Assembly: GCA_900454475.1 (NCBI GenBank)
Contig: UGSS01000002.1
Coordinates: forward strand, 2,499,605-2,563,604
Origin: [Pasteurella] mairii
Lineage (GTDB): Bacteria; Pseudomonadota; Gammaproteobacteria; Enterobacterales; Pasteurellaceae
Reading direction: 5' to 3'
Length of the DNA: 64,000 bases
Shown: positions 19,301-26,630 of the stretch, in pieces
Layout of the letters: every line of letters begins with the position of its first letter
Position numbering within the stretch: position 1 is the first letter of the stretch
The notes under the pieces: model-generated
What the model was told of the DNA's origin: nothing
Database searches by the model: none
Seen by the model: the letters and a program-made list of their open reading frames with translations, nothing else
Translations under genes and position numbers: made by a program

Positions 19301-21590
19301 TTACTGTTGAAGTTGGAGGCTTTTATTTCCTCTTCTGTTAAGTTAGTGAGTTTCTTTTTGTTTTCCTCTGTGTTGTCTTTTTGAACTGCGGTCTCAATTT
19401 GGGTTTGATATTTGTCAAAATCTTTTTTTAATTCTGTCGCCTCTTTCTTGGAATTAGCGCCATTCCCCATGTTTTCCAGTTCTGTAACCACGCTAGTAAT
19501 ATTACTCGCAACCGTAGAGGCATTATTGGGTTGACCTAGTTTCTCCACTTCCTGTTTGATTAACTTTAATGACTCTTCATTAAACGTCTCTTTCCCATTC
19601 GCCTTACGGTTTAGGAGGGTGGCGTATTGTTTTGCTAATTCCACATAGCGCTCGTAGTTTTGTACCGCTTTTTGACCGTCGGTGATGCGTTTGGCTTCGC
19701 TGTCTGCGGAAGTTTGGTCGACGGCGAGGTATGGCGCGTTGATGCCGGCGCCGCCGGAGGTGAGTAAGTTAACGCGTTCCTCTAATGATTTTAATTGCCC
19801 CACGTTGGCGGCGTCGGTGTCTAAATAACCGGACGCGACGTTAACCACGCGGCGCTCATGCCCCTTGGAACCCACGGAAATCACGCCCGATTGCGCGCTG
19901 GTTGGGATGGTGATGGAGCCTTTTGGCGTGTATGGGTCGTGCAATAAATCGTTATATAAATAATCAGTTTTGGATTGGTGCCCCAATGCTACGGAGTTAT
20001 TTAAATAGGCAAGGGACTCAATCCCCAAGGCGATTGAGTTTTGTCCTTTGTAGTGTTTTTTATTTTCTTCAGTTCTGCCAGCAAGGGCTGGATTATCTTT
20101 TTCATCCTGCACCCTAGCGCGGTAACCCAAGGCGATACTATTCACCCCTTCAGCATAGGAACGCACCCCGATTGCCATCGCATTCGTCGCACGGTTCCCC
20201 GCATAAGCATAAGACCCAATCGCAAACCCGTTAGACGCATCCGCCAACGCCGAATACCCCAACGCTAAACTGTTCTCCCACAACGCAAAAGAACGCCCAC
20301 CGATAACAATCGCGTTTTTGCCATTGCCCTGCTCACCATGTTTTTGTGTTTTTTTAACTTGAGTTGAACCGATAGTTAATATTACGTCTTTTTCATAATC
20401 TAAAGGCATAGTTTCACTACCGTTAGTGTTTTCGTTCTTTAGAATTTCATCAGCTTTTTTATCAAATTTACTATTATCATTCAGATCATCCGCATTTTTA
20501 TTAAATTCTCTATATAATGCGAGCCATTTACTTCCTGCCTCACTATTAAATCTAGCTCCGGCTCCTACCATACTCCCAATGGCAATACTATGCTCGCCTA
20601 CAGCTCTAGCATTATAACCGTATGACATAGATCCATTATTGGTAGCTTCGTTAAAGTTACCTATGGCAAGAGAGTTAGCAGCAAATACCCGAGATTCTTG
20701 ACCAACTGCGATACCGCCCTTAGCACTTTGTGCAACAAATGAACGCATACCTAAAGTAGTAGAATGATCCGCTAACGCAAAAGATAATGCACCGACAGAT
20801 GTGGATAAGTTTCCAGCAGCAATAGTTCGTGAACCAATGGCAATAGCACCTAACCCACCGGCATAGGTAGGGCTGTATTTTCGATTGTCATTACTACCGT
20901 TAATCAAATACTTTTGTTTAAATAAATCGTTAGTGAAATAAGAGTTGTCATTAATTAGATTTTTAAAAACAGCTCTAATCGTATCTTCTGGAAGCATATC
21001 GTTAAATTGGTCATTATCAATATCATCATTACCGATAGCAACAGAAGATTTACCATGTGCAAAAACATCTGCCCCTAAAGCTACCGATTGACTGTTTGCA
21101 CCTGATAGGTGCCCGATAGCGATAGCTTGTCCCATACCTTCTTTTGTTTTTGCTGCTTCACCTATTGCGATAGCTTTTCCACCTGCTGCATGGCTACCGA
21201 TACCAATCGCAACCATACCACTTTTTTGATCTTCTTCTTTTAGTGAAACAACACCGACTTTCGCCTCCTTACCAATAGCAACATAGTTCTTATAGTTTTG
21301 GAGGTTCCATTGATTAGTTAAGTGGACGGAGCCTGTACCGATATTTCTATCTTTCCACCATTCACCAATTTTAAACTCTCCATTAGTCCAACTATAAACA
21401 TTTTGATCAGCAAACGCCTCGTTTGCTGTCAGCATAATTAAAGCCAGTAAAGTGAGCGAGAAATGAGCAGTTGAGGGGGGGGGGTAGAACGGGTAGTTTG
21501 TGAGGTAAGTTGTTGATTCGTAGCAAGTTCTGACACAACTTTGGTTACTCCAGAAGTTACGTCGTACTTGCATTTGAAAATTTTATTCAT
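13351..21590 (-). CDS. Giant trimeric autotransporter adhesin (YadA/Hia family), phase-OFF by a C10 tract
   Basis: This is a surface adhesin of the type Vc family. The best start is ATG at 21590 (AGGAG 7 nt upstream). It opens an extended signal peptide (MNKIFKCKYDVTSGVTKVVS) typical of large autotransporters. Ten C at 21475-21484 put this start out of frame: it stops after 50 codons at 21438. One added base (C11) would give 2746 residues. The downstream frame has the hydrophobic signal core ending NEAFA-DQ, YadA-like head repeats (AIAIG, SVALG; to about residue 570), a neck (VNVASGYLDTDAANVGQLKS) and a second head (about 757-815) with neck near 874. A long stalk with duplicated modules follows, and a C-terminal YadA anchor (last about 75 residues, ending GYLW). 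An internal ATG at 21573 is in frame but lacks a ribosome site and half the signal. Confidence 0.9.
15262..15577 (-). repeat. Second adhesin stalk module, copy 2 (pairs with 16410-16712)
   Basis: Both copies encode the series GNTA(Q/K)L, GLTV, YGK(D/N)GLTI, AVSLTTKN, GKDAATL, GTG and NKNYVD in the same order over about 100 residues. The DNA similarity is clear by eye. Confidence 0.65.
16044..16383 (-). repeat. Adhesin stalk module, copy 2 (pairs with 16945-17283)
   Basis: This encodes about 113 residues from KTAVKYDDD to HKNLGETLAIVGQG. The counterpart at 16945-17283 runs from KTAVKYDDD to HKNLGETLEIVGKG with only scattered substitutions. The DNA is also strongly alike, so expansion or contraction by recombination is possible. 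Confidence 0.7.
16410..16712 (-). repeat. Second adhesin stalk module, copy 1
   Basis: This is the N-terminal partner of 15262-15577. It directly precedes, in protein order, copy 2 of the first module, so the two module types form a larger duplicated unit. Confidence 0.65.
16945..17283 (-). repeat. Adhesin stalk module, copy 1
   Basis: This is the N-terminal partner of the module at 16044-16383, with the same RSGLGID, LVKKLVAGELD and TAGLNFAGND blocks. Confidence 0.7.
21475..21484 (-). repeat. C10 homopolymer within the adhesin signal-peptide coding region
   Basis: The coding strand reads ten consecutive C (G on the plus strand) between the ESPR part and the hydrophobic core of the signal peptide. 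Lengths of 8 or 11 restore the frame from the ATG at 21590; 10 does not. This is the layout of a slipped-strand phase switch. A sequencing error in the homopolymer is the alternative. Confidence 0.8.
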
Positions 21591-22061
21591 TTCAAGCTCC
21601 TTAACTTAATGTAAATGTTATGAAAATAGTTCGATAATATGGAAATTGGCGGGAAACCCGCACAAATATGAGGGGAATTAGTATAGCGAATATCTCCCCA
21701 CAGAAAAAGCAGAATTTTTGTCCTTTTAGAAAATTTTTTGCGCGCGGTTTGGGTTTAATAACAAAGGGGACAGCGTAGAAGAATGCGCAGTTGTTGCTGG
21801 GCGCTTTTATGAAGCTGTAAAAAATAATGCGAATGTTGCTAAAAGTGCATTGAAAATGCAGCGAAAAATGGCGATATTATGTGCGAGCGTAAGTTGCCAT
21901 AAATGCTGAGAAAGATGCCTTTAGGCATCTTTTTTATATATGTTTTTATTGGGAAAAGCGCGGAGTGATAGCTTAACACTCTATTCTGTAACGGAAAAAG
22001 TTGAGCCTAAACTTCCTCAAATAACGATTATGGAACAGCGCGTTCTTTTGTTGGAAGCGTA
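21591..22061. other. Intergenic region with two short gene-like remnants
   Basis: This 471-bp stretch lies between the adhesin promoter side and ffh. On the plus strand, 21730-21909 is open with coding-like codons (…EECAVVAGRFYEAVKNNA…) but has no start codon. A second short frame ending at 22064 reads …ITIMEQRVLLLEAY. I recognise neither. A GCGGG/CCCGC hairpin at about 21650-21662 lies in the adhesin 5' leader. Confidence 0.4.
21913..21935 (+). terminator. Intrinsic terminator, plus strand
   Basis: AGATGCC / GGCATCT stem with a TTTA loop and a run of T. It closes the short gene remnant before it, which argues that a gene once ended here. Confidence 0.75.
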
Positions 22062-23438
22062 TTAACGCTTAAACAGTCCGCCGAACCCGCCCATACCGCC
22101 CATCATACCTTGCATACCGCGCATCATTTTCGCCATGCCACCTTTGCGCATTTTTTTCATCATGCGTTGCATGTCGTCAAATTGTTTGAGCAATTTATTG
22201 ACATCTTGCACCTGCGTACCGGAACCTAAAGCGATACGACGCCGACGGGAACCTTTGATAATTTCCGGATTGGCGCGTTCTTTTAAGGTCATGGAGTTAA
22301 TAATGGCTTCCATTTTGACAAACATTTTATCATCTACTTGATTTTTCACATGATCTGGCAGATTTTTGGCACCGGGTAATTTTTCCAACATGGACATCAT
22401 GCCGCCCATTTTTTTCATTTCCACTAATTGCTCGCGGAAATCGTCAAGGGTAAAGTGGTCGCCTTTTTTAAACTTCGCTGCCATTTTTTGCGCTTTTTCT
22501 TGATCGACATTGCGTTGCAAATCTTCGATCAAGGATAAAACGTCGCCCATGCCTAAAATGCGCGACGCGACGCGATCAGGGTGGAAAGGCTCAAGGGCAT
22601 CGGTTTTTTCGCCAACCCCTAAAAATTTAATCGGTTTGCCGGTGATTTGGCGGATGGATAACGCTGCCCCGCCGCGGGCGTCCCCGTCCACTTTGGTTAA
22701 GATCACGCCGGTTAAGGGTAATGCTTCATTAAACGCTTTGGCGGTATTTGCCGCATCTTGACCGGTCATGGCATCTACGGTAAACAGGGTTTCGATTGGT
22801 TGAAGGGCGGTGTGAATTTGTTGGATTTCTTCCATCATCTCCCCATCCACGTGTAAGCGACCGGCAGTATCCACAATCAAGACGTCGTAGAATTTTAATT
22901 TCGCTTCAGCAAGGGCGTTTTGGGCAATTGCTACGGGGTTTTGTTGAGTATTAGATGGGTAAAAATCGGCGCCAACTGCTTGCGCTAAGGTTTCTAGTTG
23001 TTTGATCGCTGCTGGGCGATAAACGTCAGCTGAAACGACTAAGACTTTCTTTTTATGGCGCTGTTTTAAAAATTGAGCTAATTTTCCGACGGAGGTGGTT
23101 TTCCCAGCCCCTTGTAACCCCGCCATCAAAATTACTGCCGGCGGTTGCGTGGCTAAATTTAATTGCTCGTTGGCTTCGCCCATGGCGTTTTCAAGCTCGG
23201 CTTGTACAATTTTGAGAAAGGCTTGCCCTGGGGTGAGGCTTTTGTTGACTTCTTCGCCGATTGCGCGTTCTTTGACTTTGTTGATAAAATCGCGCACCAC
23301 CGGTAATGCTACGTCGGCTTCAAGTAATGCCATCCGCACTTCGCGTAGCGTCTCTTTGATATTTTCTTCGGTTAAGCGTCCTTTGCCCGTGATATTGCGT
23401 AGGGTTTTGGACAGGCGATCTGATAAATTTTCAAACAT
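22062..23438 (-). CDS. ffh: Signal recognition particle protein Ffh
   Basis: This 458-residue SRP54 GTPase binds signal sequences and 4.5S RNA and targets membrane proteins to FtsY and SecYEG. The N domain (1-85) is followed by a G domain with GLQGAGKTTS, DTAGRLHVDG and TKVDGDARGG. The M domain (about 300-458) carries RRRRIALGSG and a methionine/glycine-rich tail (MMKKMRKGGMAKMM). Length is normal. It is divergent from ypjD. Confidence 0.97.
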   Translation of the reverse strand: MFENLSDRLSKTLRNITGKGRLTEENIKETLREVRMALLEADVALPVVRDFINKVKERAIGEEVNKSLTPGQAFLKIVQAELENAMGEANEQLNLATQPPAVILMAGLQGAGKTTSVGKLAQFLKQRHKKKVLVVSADVYRPAAIKQLETLAQAVGADFYPSNTQQNPVAIAQNALAEAKLKFYDVLIVDTAGRLHVDGEMMEEIQQIHTALQPIETLFTVDAMTGQDAANTAKAFNEALPLTGVILTKVDGDARGGAALSIRQITGKPIKFLGVGEKTDALEPFHPDRVASRILGMGDVLSLIEDLQRNVDQEKAQKMAAKFKKGDHFTLDDFREQLVEMKKMGGMMSMLEKLPGAKNLPDHVKNQVDDKMFVKMEAIINSMTLKERANPEIIKGSRRRRIALGSGTQVQDVNKLLKQFDDMQRMMKKMRKGGMAKMMRGMQGMMGGMGGFGGLFKR

Positions 23439-23580
23439 TATTGATCCTAATTTTATTCGACAAAATTGCCCTCATTATACTGAAATTCGGTAGATTTTCA
23501 TCATTTGAAAGAAATTTATAGCGATTTTAGCAGCGCACCGCTAGAATAAACTGTTAATTTGTATTCAGGGAGATAATTAG

Positions 23581-24384
23581 ATGGGGTTTGCTTTCGTTTC
23601 GGTCTTGTTATATTTGCTTAGTATTTTATTGATCGTGCCTTTATTGGTGAAAGCGCATAGCAGTGGGAAAATGGAGAAACGTAAGCAATATGTCTTTTTT
23701 TTGACCGCGCTTTTCGCCCTTATCTGCCATCTTGTCAGTTTGCATACATTAATTCAGCATTTATTCAACGGACAACGTTTTACTTTGATGGACGTTGGTT
23801 CGTTGCTTAGCGTGATCATTGCGGGATTGGCGACGGTTGCCATGCTGTTTCGTGTGAATACCCTTTGGGTGTTGCTGCCGATTGTGTATTGTTTTGCGAT
23901 CATCAATTTGATTTTACAAGCGTTGTTGCCGGGATCGATTGTGCAACATTTGGCGCAAAATACGGGATTGTTAATTCATATCGGGTTGGCGCTTTTTGCT
24001 TATGCGCTTTGCTTTATCGCTACGCTTTATGCCATTCAATTGCGTTGGATTGACTATCAATTAAAAAGTAAAAAAATGGCATTTTCGCCGCTTATTCCGC
24101 CGTTGATGACCGTGGAGCGGCATTTTTTCCGTTTATTGCTTACCGGCGAAGTCTTATTAACGTTGACTTTAATTTCCGGCGCGATTTATTTGGCAGATTT
24201 TTTTGCGACGCAGAATATTCAAAAAGCGTGGCTCTCGTTGATGGCATGGATGATTTTCGGGATTGCGTTGTTGGGGCACTGGAAATTATATTGGCGCGGA
24301 AAAAAGATGATTGTTTATACCATTTCAGGTATGATTTTGCTGACCGTTGCTTATTTTGGCAGTCGGGTCATGTTTTCCCTTTAA
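23581..24384 (+). CDS. ypjD: CcsA-like inner-membrane protein YpjD
   Basis: This 267-residue protein has about eight hydrophobic segments and belongs to the cytochrome c assembly (CcsA/HemX-like) family. The central GLLIHIGLALFAYALCFIAT corresponds to the family core with a conserved His. The role of YpjD is not firmly established; a link to haem handling or membrane-protein quality control is family-level knowledge. The neighbours ffh (divergent) and yfjD (downstream) are the same as in E. coli. Confidence 0.85.
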   Translation: MGFAFVSVLLYLLSILLIVPLLVKAHSSGKMEKRKQYVFFLTALFALICHLVSLHTLIQHLFNGQRFTLMDVGSLLSVIIAGLATVAMLFRVNTLWVLLPIVYCFAIINLILQALLPGSIVQHLAQNTGLLIHIGLALFAYALCFIATLYAIQLRWIDYQLKSKKMAFSPLIPPLMTVERHFFRLLLTGEVLLTLTLISGAIYLADFFATQNIQKAWLSLMAWMIFGIALLGHWKLYWRGKKMIVYTISGMILLTVAYFGSRVMFSL

Positions 24385-24390
24385 CTATGG

Positions 24391-24433
24391 TAAAGTGCGG
24401 TTGAAAATCAACGAAAAATGACCGCGCTTTGAA
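24391..24433. other. Imperfect inverted uptake-signal pair between ypjD and yfjD
   Basis: AAAGTGCGGT faces ACCGCGCTTT (one mismatch) with a 23-nt loop. It is a possible weak terminator; the second copy is a degenerate uptake signal. Confidence 0.45.
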
Positions 24434-24460
24434 GATTAATCAATATAGGATTGCTTTATT

Positions 24461-25753
24461 TTGGATACGATCCCCCTTAGCTCGTTAGTGATTGCACTGG
24501 TCATTTTACTTATTCTCTCCGCTTATTTCTCAAGTTCTGAAACTGGGTTGCTTGCCGCCAACCGTTACCGGATGCGTTTTTTAGCCGAAAAAGGACACCG
24601 TGGTGCGAAAAAAGCGGAAAAATTATTGAAAAAAACCGATACCTTGCTTAGTTTGATCTTAATTTGTAATAACTTGGTTAATATTTCTGCTTCGGCGTTG
24701 GCAACCATTATCGGGATGCGTTTATATGGGGATGTTGGGGTGGCTATCGCTACCGGTGTGTTGACTTTTGTGATGCTGATTTTTTCGGAGATTTTCCCGA
24801 AAAGTATTGCTGCGCTGTATCCGGAGCGGGTGGCGTTTTTTGCTAGCCATTTTTTGGCGGTATTGATGAAGTTATTAAGCCCGTTAGTGTTTTTTATGAA
24901 TTTGATTATTCGCGGCTTGATGAAATTATTTCGCTTAAACCCAGAAGCGAAAGCGCATTCGCTAAGTCCGGAGGAGTTGCGCGCTATCGTTAATCAAGCG
25001 GCGCAATTTATTCCCGCTGCCCACCATGAGATGCTGTTGTCAATTTTGGATTTAGAGGCAGTGACGGTGGATGATATTATGGTGCCGCGTAATGATATTG
25101 GCGGGATTGATATTGATGATGACTGGAAAGCGATTATGCGCCAGTTAAATCATGCTGCCCATGGTAAAGTGGTGTTGTATAAAGGCAGTATGGATGAAAA
25201 CGTGCTGGGCGTTTTGCGTGTGCGCGAGGCGTATCGCTTGATGTTGGATAAAAATGAGTTTACTAAAGAAACCTTAATTCGCGCGGTGGACGAAGCCTAT
25301 TTTATTCCGGAAGGCACGCCGCTGAACGCGCAATTATTAAATTTCCGTAATAATAAAGAGCGGGTTGGCTTGGTGGTGGATGAATATGGCGATATTAAAG
25401 GGTTGGTGACCTTGGAAGATATTTTGGAGGAAATCGTCGGCGAATTTACAACCTCAACTGCGCCTTCTATTGATGATGAAGTTACGCCGCAGCTAGATGG
25501 CTCTATGATTATTGAGGGTTCCGCCAATATTCGCGATTTGAATAAAGTGTTCGATTGGCATTTGGAAACGGAAGAGGCGCGTACCTTTAACGGGTTGATC
25601 TTGGAACATTTGGAGGAAATCCCGGATGAGGGTACGGTGTGTGAAATTGATGGGTTGCGTATTACGATTTTGGAGGTGGCGGATAACGTGATTAAGCAAG
25701 CCAAAGTTGAGCGGGTTAAGTTTTTAGAGAGAGATGAGGAAAAGGCTGAGTAA
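24461..25753 (+). CDS. yfjD: CNNM/HlyC-CorC family membrane protein YfjD (CorB-like)
   Basis: This 430-residue protein has a DUF21/CNNM membrane domain (about 5-180, SSSETGLLAANRYRMRFLAE), paired CBS domains (about 200-320, VDDIMVPRNDIGGID) and a C-terminal CorC/HlyC domain (about 340-425). The family is linked to Mg2+/Co2+ homeostasis. The start is TTG at 24461 (MDTIPLSSLVIAL), with AGGA upstream. It lines up with the E. coli YfjD N-terminus, and no ATG lies before the first membrane helix. Confidence 0.88.
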   Translation: MDTIPLSSLVIALVILLILSAYFSSSETGLLAANRYRMRFLAEKGHRGAKKAEKLLKKTDTLLSLILICNNLVNISASALATIIGMRLYGDVGVAIATGVLTFVMLIFSEIFPKSIAALYPERVAFFASHFLAVLMKLLSPLVFFMNLIIRGLMKLFRLNPEAKAHSLSPEELRAIVNQAAQFIPAAHHEMLLSILDLEAVTVDDIMVPRNDIGGIDIDDDWKAIMRQLNHAAHGKVVLYKGSMDENVLGVLRVREAYRLMLDKNEFTKETLIRAVDEAYFIPEGTPLNAQLLNFRNNKERVGLVVDEYGDIKGLVTLEDILEEIVGEFTTSTAPSIDDEVTPQLDGSMIIEGSANIRDLNKVFDWHLETEEARTFNGLILEHLEEIPDEGTVCEIDGLRITILEVADNVIKQAKVERVKFLERDEEKAE

Positions 25754-25771
25754 TCAGCCTTTTTTATTGGG

Positions 25772-26344
25772 TTATTTGGCGTTTGGGGCGCCGATAGGCA
25801 GTATGGTTTTTCCGTAGCTTTCGTTAATCACTTCCGCTGCAGCTAAGTAAAAGGCGCAAAGTGCGGTGATTAATCCTAAATATCCACCGACGTTTACTAT
25901 GCTGTGGTTGCCTGTACTGTCGCCGATAGCGAGGGCGTAGAAAGTTAAGGTGAGGAAGAAAAAGACAGCTTGTAATGCTTTTGGTTTATTGAAGGTTGCC
26001 AAAAACATCATTAAGGTGAATGTTCCCCAAATGGCTAAATACCAGCCGATAAATTGCGGCGGCGTTTGACCTTTGAAAAAGAGGCTAAACAACGCCCAAG
26101 ACCACCAAAATGAACCGTAGCTGATAAACGCGGTGAAACCGAAGGTGTTTCCTTTTTGAAATTCAAATATACCGGCGATAATTTGCGCGGTACCGCCAAA
26201 TGCGAATGCCATTGCGAATACCATGCCAAGGCTTTGCGCGTCGAAAATGCCACCGTTAATTAACGATAGCAACCATGTGGTTAATGCAAATCCGCATAAG
26301 CCTAACGGGGCAGGATTGGCGAAATTTTCTTTTCCTATTGACAT
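25772..26344 (-). CDS. satP: Acetate/succinate uptake transporter (GPR1/FUN34/YaaH family)
   Basis: This 190-residue protein has six membrane helices. The family motif N-P-A-P-L-G-L appears at the N-terminus (ANPAPLGLCGFALTTWLLSL), and GGTAQIIAGIFEF and FGFTAFISYGSFWW are further signatures. It imports acetate, possibly succinate, by proton symport. It is divergent from adhE, an enzyme of the same acetyl-CoA end of fermentation. The ribosome site is AGGAGGGAC. Confidence 0.88.
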   Translation of the reverse strand: MSIGKENFANPAPLGLCGFALTTWLLSLINGGIFDAQSLGMVFAMAFAFGGTAQIIAGIFEFQKGNTFGFTAFISYGSFWWSWALFSLFFKGQTPPQFIGWYLAIWGTFTLMMFLATFNKPKALQAVFFFLTLTFYALAIGDSTGNHSIVNVGGYLGLITALCAFYLAAAEVINESYGKTILPIGAPNAK

Positions 26345-26513
26345 AGTCCCTCCTTAATTTGAGATGAAAAGGCGGTGATATTATGTACGATTTTGTTTTG
26401 TAAATAAAGTAAATTATTTGTTTTATTTTTGTAACAAATTTGTATTTATTGGTAATGCCTTGTTAAGGCGGGTTTGGTTCTTTGTAATTAAAATAAAAGG
26501 GGATTTTTTTCCT

Positions 26514-26527
26514 TTGATCAAAATCAT
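26514..26527. promoter_or_regulatory. FNR-type box upstream of adhE
   Basis: TTGATCAAAATCAT matches the FNR consensus TTGAT-N4-ATCAA at 9 of 10 specified bases. It lies about 105 nt before the adhE start and 170 nt before satP. This would suit oxygen-responsive control of a fermentation enzyme. The site is inferred from pattern only. Confidence 0.5.
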
Positions 26528-26630
26528 TTTTTTGCATTTTAAAATGTAAATTTTAGGGTCTTTGCGCGGTGGTCTGAGTATAATTAATTTAGTTAAAAAA
26601 ATTATTATTTTTGAAAAATTAGGAGAAATT

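Noticed and set aside
13758-20617. Many plus-strand open frames opposite the adhesin
   Set aside because: They are shadows of a repetitive, low-stop reading frame, with no starts with ribosome sites.
13568-21573. Adhesin start at ATG 21573 as the real start
   Set aside because: It gives an open frame but removes the ESPR half of the signal and has no ribosome site. 21590 has both and is separated only by the C tract.
26562-26630. Longer AdhE start at TTG 26562
   Set aside because: There is no ribosome site, the extra residues do not match the family, and AGGAG sits right before ATG 26631.
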